Shown here piece after piece: positions 31,935-43,500 of a stretch of DNA of 64,000 nt. Where the stretch lies: the NCBI GenBank assembly GCA_036346395.1, contig CM070599.1, positions 6,997,232 to 7,061,231 on the forward strand. The letters are read 5' to 3'. Both the position numbers and the translations under genes were made by a program. Positions within the stretch are counted from its first letter, which is position 1, and each line of letters begins with the position of its first letter. Below the pieces are notes generated by a model. That model was not told the origin of the DNA. It saw only the letters and a program-made list of their open reading frames with translations, and searched no databases. The stretch is from Hsuehochloa calcarea (Eukaryota; Streptophyta; Magnoliopsida; Poales; Poaceae).

Positions 31935-32232
31935 ACACACCTTCGGTGTCTTTTTATACACTCACACCTGCGGAGGGCTACGGTGTGCACCGAGGCCGAA
32001 GGCCATGCGTGGTGTTTGTTTACACACTCGCGCCTGCGGAGGGTTACGGTGTGCACTAGGGCCAAAGGCCATGCGCAAAGTCTATTTATACACTCGCGCC
32101 TGTGGAGGGATACAGTGTGCACTAGGCGAAGGCCATGCGTGGTGTCTGCTTATACACTCGCGCTTGAGAGGTTTACGATGTGTACCGGGGCCGAAGGCCA
32201 TGCGTGGTGTTTGTTTGTATACACTCGGACCA
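31935..32232. repeat. 65-bp tandem repeat, about 4.5 copies
   Basis: The units share ccatgcgtggtg, tacactcgcgcctg and gagggttacggtgtgcac; ccatgcg recurs at 32003, 32069, 32133 and 32198. They lie between the integrase end and the antisense ORF, the place where Tat elements often carry variable tandem repeats. Confidence 0.85.
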
Positions 32233-32339
32233 GCCTTTCTATTGGACGAGGGAGGGAGTGCCAAAATATTATTACACAAATACAGGCCTCACCGCTTAAA
32301 GTTGGCGGGTGGTGGTTCTCCGGGCATAACTGGTTTTTA

Positions 32340-33375
32340 AATTAGCATGCGGATAGAATTTCTGAAGGCTCTTGGCATTCTAAGTGTGATCTAGCTGTTG
32401 CCCTTCGGGAGTTGTGATGTAGTAGGAGCCCGCTCTTGTGTTTCGGGTGATTATGTAGGGCTCTTCCTATTTGGACTCTAGCTTGCCTATAGCCGTGGGG
32501 TTTGCCGCTTTCTTGAGCACCATATCGCCTAGTGTTAGGGTGCGGATCTTGACCTTCATGTTATATGCCTTCGCAACCCCTTCGGTGTACTTTGTTATGG
32601 TTGATATGTCCTACACGCGGTGCTCCTCCATGAGGTCCAGAGACGTGTTGCGGTCTGCAGGATTCCCGTTATCCGTTACCCGAAGGGACTTTGTCGCGAA
32701 CTCACCCGGGTTCATTGCCTCGTCTTCGAACAGGAGCTTGAACGGCGAGAACCACGTGGCCCTTGTCGGTGATGTGCAAAGTGCCCACAATTCCTTTTGG
32801 AGCTCGTCAGGCCAGAGCCCCTTCGGTAGGCCAACCAGGCGCTTTGTTAGTCCTGCTAGTAGGTTGTCGTTGGTTCGTTAGACCGCCCCATTCTACTCGG
32901 GGTGTCTGATGGATGCAAAGCATATTGTGGTGCATGTGTTCTGATAGAATGTTGGAAACGAAGCAGAATCAAATTGGGTGTCGTTGTCGGTGACGATGTC
33001 ATGGGGCACCCTATAGCGACAGATGATGAGCGCTGTGCTACTGTGGCTGTGATTTTGGCGATTGGCTCGGCCTCCACCCATCTAGAGAAATACTTGATGG
33101 CGACGAATGTGAATCGAGGTTGCCCTTGGCTGCCGGGAATGGACCGATGATGTCGAGCCCTCAGCGCGCGATGGGCCAGAACGGGGCCAAGGGCTGTAAC
33201 AGGACTACAGGCGCCTTCGAGTGGTTGCTAGCCCACTGATAGCCCTGGCAGCACTGAACTAAGTCATGCGCGTCCCGAAGCGTGGTCGGCCAATAGAAAC
33301 CTTGGTGGAAGGTTTTCGCGATGAGGTCTTGAGGCGCTTGGTGTGCGCCGTATACTCACTGAAATATCAGGTCAG
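32340..33375 (-). pseudogene. Ty3/Gypsy integrase (Tat-like), broken
   Basis: On the minus strand the segments follow integrase order. First comes a zinc-binding-type QGFYWPT (about 33,300), then GLDIIGPFPAAKGN with the first catalytic Asp (about 33,155). YFSRWVEAEPIAKI follows (about 33,085), then DIVTDNDTQFDSA with the second Asp (about 32,990). HPE*NGAV lies at the third catalytic position (about 32,890, with an in-frame stop) and LPKGLWPDELQ further on (about 32,825). Integrase inserts the element cDNA into the genome. At least three stops disrupt it, so it is inactive. Confidence 0.75.
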
Positions 33376-34139
33376 AATAGGACCTTCGTGGTTTCATCAG
33401 GACGTAGTATATATTATTGTTTGTATATTTTTCCTATTGTATAAGTGGTAATCTGCATATATACCATACCTATATTATATATATATATAGACTCATTAAC
33501 CTTATGATGAGTACACTCGCTATTCATGACATGTGGAACGAGACTTTGTTTGGGCCTATGTGGAGAAGTGATCAGGTTACGCCCAGCACCATCGAAACGT
33601 GCCAACAGCTTGCCCTCAACGTAGGCACCCACCTATCACACTTACTAGCACGATCACCGCGCCGCCCCTCCTCTCGCCACGGAAACAAATTTCACCAAAT
33701 TTTATCTGAAAATTCGGTGATTTCGCCGCCTCTAATTTTTTTTGTAATTCGTTCAAAAATTTTGGAAACATTTGAATTTGGACAAATTACATTCTAAATT
33801 TGAAATTCGGTCAAATTTTATCCAAATTTTAAATGCAAATTTCGTTCGTTTTGAAAATCCACCGAAATTTTGGTGATTTCAAGCCTCAACGAATTTTTTT
33901 TCCAAAACGGAATGAAGTTCCCTGCTTCTCGCACGTAACCATCGCACTCCGACACATGGCGCCCACCCGTGTTTTTTTCGCTTCTTAAAAAATAGCAAAT
34001 ATTATCGCATATACTATACGTGCACCCCTAGTTAAAGTAGTGCACCTTGGTCCATGTTTGATAAATTACTATTTAGTATTGTGTTGTTTGAAAATTATAT
34101 ATACTGTTATATATATATGATGAAGTGGTGAACCGATCA
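33376..34139. other. AT-rich region, no gene seen
   Basis: It contains a TA microsatellite near 33,472-33,490 and many short runs of aaatttcgg/ccgaaattt type at 33,680-33,900 that pair with each other. Similar AT-rich sequence is at 34,690-34,980. It may be remnants of a MITE family, which I cannot identify. Confidence 0.4.
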
Positions 34140-34711
34140 TTTGAGTTCTAGTTCCGCCACTGCTCCGACGCCCTGATGCGTGAAACTGCCACCTCATCGT
34201 ATGCAACAGCAGTTCGACCCGGCACTTGAAGAACCAGACCTCGCTCTCGTAGTCCGGCAGCACCCAGATATCGACGATCGTCACGCCACGATTGCAGCGT
34301 TCCATCTCAAAACACATCTGTGATGCTGTAAACAATTGGAGCGCGCATCCACCGGAACGAATCGGCTGTGGTGTCGAAGACCATTACCATGTTACTGCCG
34401 CTCTGGTGGTCTTCTGGGTACGGGTGCATTCTTCCTGGTCCGCCTTGGTGTTGTGCGAGGGACCAGTGCAGGCTACCATGGAGCAGGACAGGCGGGCGGC
34501 GGCGGCGTTCCGTCATCAGCTGTTCTTCCACGGGCGCCAAGCTCGGCGGCCGGCTGATGCACCTCGGCTGGTCGGTGCCCAATGTGAGGACGTAGCAGGC
34601 AGCATCACCATCAGCTAACCTCCGGTGCAGAAGCAGCCGGTACTCAGTGGAGGTGACGCGGCGCCAGGAGACGCGGACGGCGCCGGAGGCCGAAAACATT
34701 CTCGGTTTCAA
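34140..34711 (-). pseudogene. F-box protein pseudogene 2 (F-box-associated part only)
   Basis: The minus-strand frame 34,711-34,307 contains EYRLLLHRR, LGTDQPRC, RPPVLLHGSLHW and MVFDTTADSFRWMRAP, collinear with pseudogene 1. A second frame (about 34,320-34,180) continues with FEMERCNR, VDIWVLPDYESEVW and the following strand. The F-box itself is missing because the sequence changes abruptly at about 34,711 to AT-rich DNA. It is inverted relative to pseudogene 1, 7 kb away. Confidence 0.7.
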
Positions 34712-36713
34712 AATTTTACCAGAGGGACCGGCAAGGCCGGTTACGAAAGTCAGAAATTTTGGCTAGTTTTGGTCGAAATTTTGGCTAATTTTGGTCGAAA
34801 TTTTCAAAAATAAAATAAAATTTTCGAATTTTAAATTAAAAAAATCAAATTCGAATATAATTCATTCAAATTCGAATTTTTTTGAACAAATTTATCAAAA
34901 CCAAAATTTCACCGCCGGTTTTGATTTTTACCGACTACCGCTAGTAACACCGGTTATCACCGAAATTTTGCCAATAACGTCTTCACTGAGCGGAGGAGGG
35001 GTTTGGGTGGCAAGCGGACGAGAACCTCCAAGACGACGATCTCCTCCGGGAGGCTGCCGCCGCCGCTTGTTCTTGCGGTCTCCGCCATGGTCGGCCGGGA
35101 GTGAAGACAAAATCGACCGCAAACAGGAAAATCAAATCTGCGTTACATGGGCGCCTCGGCCTGCCCTTTAGTAGTGATACCAAACCGATTTTTACAAGAA
35201 AGGTTTTCGAAAGAAACCAGGAAACCCACTCAAACTCATAAAACAAGCCACGCTGAAATAAGGACTGCGACATAAAAAGGAAAATAAATTCAGTCTGGTT
35301 TCTCTACAACCGGTTGGAGCTCCAAGCACTATCACAACCAGTCGTGTGCCTCGAGATCCGTGCACACTCCCCTCCCCCCTCTCCTCTCTCTTCCTCATCT
35401 CCTCCTCCGGTGGCTCTCTCTCTCCTCCAGCCGAAACAGCGCCGCTGTCGGTCAAGAACACACCGTCATCACCGCGGGAAACCTCGCACCCCACCGCCAC
35501 CGCCACCGCCACCGCCGTAAACCTCGCCCGGCCGCCACTGGAAAACCCTGCCACCCACCGCCAGAAATATTGCATGTCCGCCACCGGAAACCTCGCCCAC
35601 CCACCACTAGAAACCTCACTCGGCCACGAGAAACCTTGCTCGTCATCGTGCCAAAGACCGCACCGCGCCGGAGAAAGAGGGATAGAGCCGCGCCGAAGGA
35701 AGAGGGGGGAGTGTTCACGAACCTCGAGGCATGGTGGATGGTTGTGATAGTGCATGTAGCTCTGACCAGTTGTAGCTTTGCATTTTCGAAATAAATTCCC
35801 CTATTTTTCTATCAAAATCTATTAACTAATTCAAAAATAAAGCGACCCAGATGTGAATTTGTATAAGGATTGAACCAACGATGACATGTTGACCAGTTTG
35901 ATCTTCCTTCTCTTCCTGGCTCACTTCCTTTTGGCCCAAACCGACCAATTCTTCGGATCCGGATCCTCTGCGGTAAATGCAGGACACTGTGTGGACAGTG
36001 TTTCGCATTACATGAACAATGTTATGTAGTAGTATTGTAGTAAAACAATGTAGCATCCGGCGAGAAATTGCAGTAGCGATTTTACATTAGCAAAACATAG
36101 CAGTTGATCTCGGTCTTCGCTTTTCGATCGGACAATGAAGATAGCTCCTAATTCCCCAAGCAACCCTAGCCGATTTTATTTTATTTATTTATGTTGTAAA
36201 TGATTATGTGTGTAATAATTATTTATTGCAAAAAATATTTATTGTAATAATTTTTTGTTGTAATAAAATTTTATTGCTATTATTTATGTAATAATTAATT
36301 ATTGTAATTATTTATTAAAATAATTATCATTATTTGTGTTAATTGTTTTTCGTTGCGGTCAATTACATTAATGGGGTGAATGCCGGTCTGAAGTTTCAGA
36401 TCAGATTTGGGTTAATGGGGCGAATGCATTATTTATTGTAATAATGATAATCAAGATTTGGGGTTTACAGGAGGATATTCAGATCATAGTTGTCACGAAA
36501 TGGGGTGAATGCCGGTGATCGTCTGAAGTTGCAATCTGAAACATGCCAATCTGCACAGTATCATACTATCATGCACAGGATTAATTCATTAACGTCCTCG
36601 GCAAAAAGACAGTACCTACGTACTCAGAGGACTAGTGTCCCTTGGCATGCTCCGGAGGACGGATTCCTAACGATAAATTATACATGGTTCTTTTTTCTGA
36701 AACGATCTCCAGT
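34712..36713. other. Mixed repeat-like DNA, no supported gene
   Basis: 34,712-34,980 is AT-rich with repeated ggtcgaaattttggcta. 35,340-35,780 is GC-rich with a CACCGC triplet run near 35,490-35,516 and open frames on both strands but no motif I recognise. 36,170-36,340 is an almost pure A/T tract. The phrase aatggggtgaatgccggt occurs at 36,371 and again at 36,499. Confidence 0.4.
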
Positions 36714-36960
36714 CTGAAGCTGAAGCATTTCTTCAAGCCCTCTGAAGCTAAAGCAGGCTGTAGCAATTACCGAACATGACCTATCAAACCTCGGAGTGCT
36801 GTTTAGAGAGGCGAAGTTCTTGTTATTAAGTCAATTCATTGATGCCCAGGTCCTGTACGGACCTCGCTCTTGGGACAAAGTAGCTCATGTAATAGCTAAT
36901 TTTGGTACTCCTTTGGCCGGACATGGTGCCTGATTGCGTTGTATCTCAGGTTGCCAGGGA
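36714..36960 (+). pseudogene. Plant RNase H-like (RVT_3) fragment
   Basis: After a frameshift near 36,744, one frame reads DLSNLGVLFREAKFLLLSQF, followed by VLYGPRSWDKVAHVIANFG and then a stop. This matches the C-terminal part of the RNase H-like domain that follows plant LINE reverse transcriptases: the strand before the helix, and the conserved R-x4-VAH-x-IANFG segment. Only about 80 residues remain, with no neighbouring reverse transcriptase. It is a dead scrap of a LINE or of an RVT_3-type gene. Confidence 0.55.
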
Positions 36961-37092
36961 TTTAGCTGCAGCCATAAGATAATGGAATCTGGTGATTTCC
37001 ATCGAAAAAAATCGAACAAGTGCCAAACAATCATCAAGCTATGTAAAAACTCATCACGCGATTTATACTATAGCTTATCACGCATTTTTTTG

Positions 37093-37310
37093 AACCGTCT
37101 GAAATTTTATGTCTGTGATAACAGACGTTTATCACAAACGATTTTTGTTGAAAAACCGTCTGTGAAGGGAAGATATAACAGACGGTTTAAACCAAGAACC
37201 GTTTATGAGACTATCATATCACAGACGGTTTTTGGTTTAAACCGTCTGTGATATCTGCCATTCACAGACGGTTTTTCAACAAAAATTGTCTGTGATTAGC
37301 TTTATACCTA
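37093..37310 (-). repeat. 3' subterminal repeats of CACTA B
   Basis: Eight or so copies of aaccgtctgtgat, some degraded, lie in alternating orientation. The adjoining 37,318-37,375 segment is homologous to the 14,300-14,375 segment of element A, which confirms the element end. No CACTA terminus follows. Confidence 0.8.
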
Positions 37311-39001
37311 ACTATTTTTTGTCGTATTTTCAGCTAGCCTCAGGAATTGCTAGCCATGCCATCTGAAAACTAATAAGCAGAAACATATCACATATAATTG
37401 TTGACAACTCAAAGTGATCATTTAACTCAAAATCAATTACAAAAGAATGTTTCATGTATTGTCACTAGAGTTACAAATTGAATTACAACCAGTCAAAGTG
37501 AATTACAACCAGTCAAAGTGAATTACAATATTGAATCAATTGTTTCGAGGTCGTTCATCGGTGTTGACGGCGTGAAACTCTCCGGTGGTGTTAACGATGT
37601 CTGCCTTGATGAAGCCGCAGAGCTCCCCTCGAACGTGCGTGACCTGGTCCATCTCGAGTGCATTATTTAACTCTATGTTCAAGCCCTGTCGCTAGCAGGA
37701 GTAAAGTAGTAAGCATATATATTTAAATTTATAATTAGAAAATAATTATTACGAGATTGACAAACCTGGGGATCGTGCGTCCTAGTAGCAATCAATAGCT
37801 GCATATGATGGCATACGTAGAATGCGCATAGGTGGTCTCGCTTTTCTCAAGCGACCGCAAAAATAGAATTACATATATATGTACAGTCAGTTCGAGACGC
37901 AATATTACAGAGTATGATATACGATTATTGTGTTGTAGTGCGTATCGAAAATCACATCCTGTGAGTCAGTGTGGCGCTCGTTCCCTTGTATAAACCTCCC
38001 TCGGCAACATAGCCGATGAACGCCCTACATGATTCAAAAAAGTTATCCTCATCCATTTCAAACGAAGGAAGACTACAATAGAGTTATGTGCGGAGGAAAT
38101 GAACATACCTGTCGAGTATTCCTTTAAGAAGGGTGAAGTTGTGTTTTTTGTTGAGTAGAGAATCAAGGTACAATACCGTGTTCTTCTTTGGCACAAGAAT
38201 CAGAAGAATCCAGTGGAACCTACACATGTATGTCGCTATAGTCATAAACCTATGTTGAAACGAAATTTGTATAGCAAATATTGAAGCACTTACTTCTGGT
38301 TGTAGGACACCATTATGTAGTCCTTGTCGTCCAGAGCAAGCAATCCCATTTTTATGTAATTCTCGACGTAAGATGCATCTTGGTTGATTGTTTGCTCAGA
38401 GACCACGTGTGGGTCGAGGAAACCCACCGGTTCTTTGATTCGACGGGCACATTTCATAATGTATATGTACATAAGCAATGAGTTGTGATATTTATCGGTA
38501 TCACGTGAGTGTAGAAATTGATTGTACACACTTAAAGTGTTCAGCATCGTAGAAGTGAGGCATCGAGCGCAGTTAGGTTGTATAGGTCAAATAAGTCTTC
38601 GAAGCCCACGACGAAGTGGTCAGGCTCGTGAAAAAAATGCTCCCTCTCGTATCTGAAGGTAATTCCAGTATGACCCCTCTCCTCTCGGGTCTTGCGCAAG
38701 TACCAATCATGCAAAGCTTGACAAGCTACTCCTGAGCTGTTTATTTCTGCGCCGGAGACCAACGGACTTCCGAGAGAGTATTTCACGGGTTTGGGAGGTG
38801 CCTTATTGTTCTTCGATATCGATTTCTCCTTAACGAGGTGGCTGAGGGACGTCTTCCTGTGAGACGCTCCAGGGACCGATATGGTGACACACTTTTCTTG
38901 TCCCTTCGCCGTCTTCTCGACGGGAAGCGATGTGGCGGCCTTCTGAAGCTTTGGTTGAGACGGACTCATCGAGGGTCCTATTGGAGAGGCAGGGTACTGT
39001 C

Positions 39002-39172
39002 TGTTACGAAACCTAGAAGGTTTCGGTATGGGCAAATACCAGAAATACCAGAACGATCCTGCATTGTAATTACTCCATATTCATTAATAAAGTTTCCGGG
39101 TGTTCTCTCTCTCACTGGCGTCTATTGATTGATTGTGTGATTGTATTGCCATTCGTAGATTATTTCTTAACA
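39002..39172 (+). repeat. 5' LTR of Copia (171 bp, lacks TATA segment)
   Basis: It matches the 3' LTR except that about 25 bp, including the tctataaatagag core promoter, is missing after caaataccagaa. As present, this LTR probably cannot start transcription. Confidence 0.9.
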
Positions 39173-39174
39173 TG

Positions 39175-39187
39175 TTATCAGCACGAG
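39175..39187 (+). other. Candidate primer-binding site of Copia
   Basis: The sequence ttatcagcacgag follows the LTR end by two bases and resembles the primer-binding site seen in many plant Copia elements. Confidence 0.5.
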
Positions 39188-39389
39188 TCTCTCCAAGGTG
39201 AAAGGTATGCAAATAACGAATCGATCTACTACGCATTGCAATTTATATTCTTATCTAGATTGATACTAGATCTGTTATGCAATGCCATGATTAGATCAAC
39301 AGTTTATAGATCTAGATCCAGTAGATTGATCTACATTTTTAAGATCTGGATCCAGTAGATTATCATTCGTATATGAACAGTAAAACAAA

Positions 39390-39930
39390 AAATTGATCTT
39401 GGCCTCGGCCGGCCGTCGGCGCGCCCATAGCGGAGCCACCACCCGTGCGCGCCGCCCGCCACCTCCGCAAGCCGCGAGCTCGCCGAGCCGCCCCGCCTCG
39501 GCGTTACTGCCGCCGCCCACAAAGACCGCCAAGCCAAGTGCCGTGGCGGCACCTCCGCCGCAGCTGCTGACCGCCGCCTCGCCGCCACCGCTTTGAAGGC
39601 GCTGTTCGCCGCCACCGTAGCATCGGCCGCCTCGTGCACGAAGCGCCGCCACACGCCGGAGCTCGCCTCGCGCCACCACCGTGCCCTCGCCTCCGCTACC
39701 TCCAACAAGACGGCGCATCCGCCAAGACGAGTGAAAAGGGGGTAGGGAAACCCTACCCCCTGTGGCTTTATCGCGAGCGAATGGGCTGGACAGAGCGGCC
39801 CAAGGAACGGACCGGCTTGCAACTTTGCAGAAAACCCCCTGGAAAAATCAGAAATTACATGATCTTTCGGGGAAGGGAATTTTTCAGCAAACCCCTCGGC
39901 ATTTCCGATAATTACGCGCAAAATTTGTCA
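39390..39930 (+). other. GC-rich leader segment in Copia interior, with hairpin
   Basis: A GC-rich block sits in otherwise AT-rich DNA between the 5' LTR and the gag remnant. Open frames occur on both strands without recognisable motifs. A perfect inverted repeat gggggtaggg-aaa-ccctaccccc lies at 39738-39760. It may be the element's leader or a foreign insertion; I cannot decide. Confidence 0.35.
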
Positions 39931-40556
39931 TAACTGAAATTCTTGCGTTTTAGCCCCTGAAAACTGCAGAATTCGCCAAAAATTCATATTCCAGCATAAA
40001 AGGGTGCACTTGAAGCATATTTTACCTTGTTATTATGATTTATATGCAATTTATTTATTGTATTTACTGTTTTTGATTATTTGTGATTATTTATATTACT
40101 TTTAATCACTGAAAATAGCAGTAAATCATGAAAGTGCATGAAAAAATACGGGATCACGAACTAGGAGTTCGAAGAGTATTATGAGAATTTTGCAACCATT
40201 TTTACGAAAATTACCAGCAGTAATCTTATAAACATTGTGCAATCTAATCCCTGTAGTTCTCAGAAATTAAGTACTATTGCTAGAATTGAAAACAGTTATA
40301 AAATTTAACCCTGAAGTTTGTCAAATTTGTAATTAAGTCCAGAAGACCATATTTCTTTCATATAATTTATTTCCTAGGTTATTTAAGCTTTATGATAATC
40401 TAGTTAGCTTGTGGTATTATTGTTTATTGTTCTAGAATTATTTATTTCAGCATGTTATTTTCTGCTTTAGTAATCTGAAAATTGCTTATTTAGCAAAAAA
40501 AATCATTAAAATACTAGAAAATTCCAGAAAGATCCTAAATAAAATATACTGAACAG

Positions 40557-43500
40557 ACAAAATCCACCAAGATTTGAAGTCTGAGTATCTTTTCGAAGAA
40601 GACCCGCTGGCACTGTGGAACTCTCTGAAGGAGGCACATTTTGTTGATCACATGGAGGTTGACGCATATGGCGACATGTAGTAGGCCATAGGCTATCTCC
40701 CCAGGTAACTCCAAATGTCATAGCTTCCTTAGGTTTGCTTTATCAGTTTAGGTTATTCCAGACGAATAAGTGGATTTTCCATGCTCTTTTGAAGCATTAA
40801 TTATTTAGGATTGAAACATTATCTCTTGATGAATAAATAAGTTGCCTGTTCTTTTGGAGATTTATTCCTGTTGAATTATTGTTGAATATATTATATTCTA
40901 TATAGAACAACTTCTTGAATCTGATGAAGGAGGAGGAAATCTGTTTGGTAGACAGTGGAACTACCAACTCAATCCTAAGGGATACCAAATATTTCCAAAC
41001 GTTAACTAAGAAAATGAGAAATGTTATGACAATAGCTGGAAGCGATGCTCTCATAGTTGGCACTGGAAGAGCCACACTTGTTTTCCCTATGGGTACCCGA
41101 ATAGTGATTGAGGATGCTCTCTTGTATCCCGAATCAAAGCATACCTATTAAGCTTTAAGGATATTCGCCGAAATGACATCCATGTGGAGATCGACAATTA
41201 TGGGGATACAGAATATCTCCTACTGACTAAGTCTGACGGTGGTCAGAAACGTGTGGTTGAAAAACTTCCCTCCTTCTCATCTGGGTTATATTATTCCTAC
41301 ATAAAACCTGAAGAATATGTAGCGTTAAAAATAGAGTACAAATCCTCAGAGCCTTACAAGATTTGGCATGATCGATTAGGGCATCCTGGAGTAGGAATGA
41401 TGAGAAAAATCATAAACAACTCTATTGGCCATAGCTTAAAAACTCTATCCTTTACTAAACCTGAAGATTTCTTGTGCCCAACCTGTGCAAAAGGAAAGCT
41501 CATCACTAGACCTTCTTACCTGAAAGTAGAGGCGGAATCAGCTATTTTCCTGGAGAGAATACAAGGTGATATCTGTGGACCTATTCAACCCCTGTCGGGC
41601 CCCTTTAGATATTTTATGGTGGTATTAGATGCTTCTACTAGGTGGTCCTATGTATGCCTGCTGTCTACTAGGAACCACACCTTTGTAAACTAATAGCTCA
41701 AATCATCAGAATAAAGGTCAATTTTCCAGATGAAAGAATTAAGTCCATTAGAATGGACAATGCTGGTGAGTTTACCTCTAAGGCATTTAATGACTATTGT
41801 TTAGCTTTAGGTATTAAGGTAGAGCATTCTGTACAGCATGTCCACACTCAGAATGGCCTTGCAGAGTCATTCATGAAAAGAATTAAGCTAATTGCTAGAC
41901 CCCTATTGCAGAACAGTAGGCTCCCCACCAGTTGTTGGGGTCATGCAGTGTTGCATGCAACAACACTAATAAATTTACGACCAACTGCATACCATCAATT
42001 TTCCCCTTTGCAACTAGTGTGTGGGAAAGAACCAAGTATTTCCTATCTGCGAAAATTTGGCTGTACTGTATACGTGTCAATTTCACCACCACAACGTACA
42101 ACCATAGGCCCCCACCGGAAGTTGGGAGTATATATCGGTTTTGAGTCCCCGTCGATTATTAAATATCTTGAACCTACCACGGGAGACACGCCGATTGTAT
42201 CTTTGATGAAGAAAATTTCCTGGCATTAGGGGGAGGAATAGATAAATGCCGAGAAATAGATTAGAATACCTCAGGCATTCAGGCCCTGGACCCACGTACT
42301 AAAGAAGCTGAACTAGAAGTCCAGCGAATAGTAAACCTGCAGTAAATTGCAAATAACTTGCCAGATGCATTCACTGATCAAAAGGGAGTAACAAAGTCTT
42401 ACATACCAGCAGCAAATGCTCCGGAGAGAGTGGAAATACCCCAGAAGGATACTCGAACCACTCCAACCCCTCATGTGAAGAAGAGGGGGAGAGCACCAGA
42501 GAATGTGGCCTCAATTCCGCGGAGACGTCTGCGGAAAATAGAACTCAATAAGGCATCTTCCCGGTGAGTTGAAGAGAATCAACCTGAAGTTAAAAATACC
42601 CCTGAAGGAAATAATCCTGAATATAGTAAACCCAGTACAATTGCGCGTGCACAGTCTAATACTGGGATTTCGGAACATCTATTTCGCTTAAAAAATTGCT
42701 AGAAACCTTGAACTGGATCCATAACCAAAGTCCTTAGCTGAATGCCAGAAGCGTTCAGACTATGGTAAATGGAAAGAAGCAATTGAGGCAGAATTACTCT
42801 CGCTGAATAAAAGAAAAGTGTTTGGCCCGATAGCCCAAACACCACCCAAGGTATTCCCTGTAGGATGCAAATGGATTTTCGTCCGGAAGAGAAACGAAAA
42901 AAATGAGGTGGTGAGATACAAAGTGAGACTTGTGGCACAAGGATTCACGCAGAGACCCGGTATTGATTATGATGAAACTTATTCTCCTGTCATGAGCGGG
43001 ACAACGTTCCGATACTTAATATCAATGGCAGCAGGTATGAATTTATGTATGCAGTTAATGGATGTAGTGACATCATATCTATATGGGTCACTTGATTCAG
43101 ATATTTACATGAAAGTCCCAGAAGGAGTAAAGATTCCGGATCAAAATAAAGTGAATCAAAATATGTACAGCGTCAAGCTGGAAAGGTCGTTGTACGAATT
43201 AAAACAATTTGGAAGAATGTGGTACAACTGACTTAGTGAATTCCTCCCGAAGAAAGAATATACTAATAGTGAAGACTATCCCTGTGTATTCATAAAGAAA
43301 CCCCAGAATGGATTCTGTATTATTTCAGTATATGTTGATGATCTGAATATCATCGGGACGACAGAAAACATAAAAGAAGCAAGTTCTTATCTTGTTAAAG
43401 AATTTGAAATGAAGGTTTTGGGCCGAACCAAATTTTGCTTAGGCCTGCAGCTGGAGCACCTGAAGGAGTTTTTGTATACCAATCCTCATATATCAAGAAA

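Larger units (their letters stand above)
28556..33375 (-). mobile_element. Tat-lineage Gypsy element, 3' half (LTR, antisense ORF, tandem repeats, integrase)
   Basis: Read on the minus strand the order is: integrase (33,375-32,340), four tandem repeats (32,232-31,935), an ORF in antisense orientation (31,900-29,916 on the plus strand), a further tandem repeat, a polypurine tract and a short LTR. This order, integrase, repeat-rich 3' UTR, antisense accessory ORF, LTR, is characteristic of the Tat/Grande branch of plant Ty3/Gypsy elements. The gag, protease, RT and left LTR are missing. The assignment rests on gene order and domains, not on a database match. Confidence 0.7.

Noticed and set aside
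35192..35755. A 187-codon minus-strand ORF.
   Set aside because: It is low-complexity, triplet-repeat driven, open on several frames, and has no motif; not supported as a gene.
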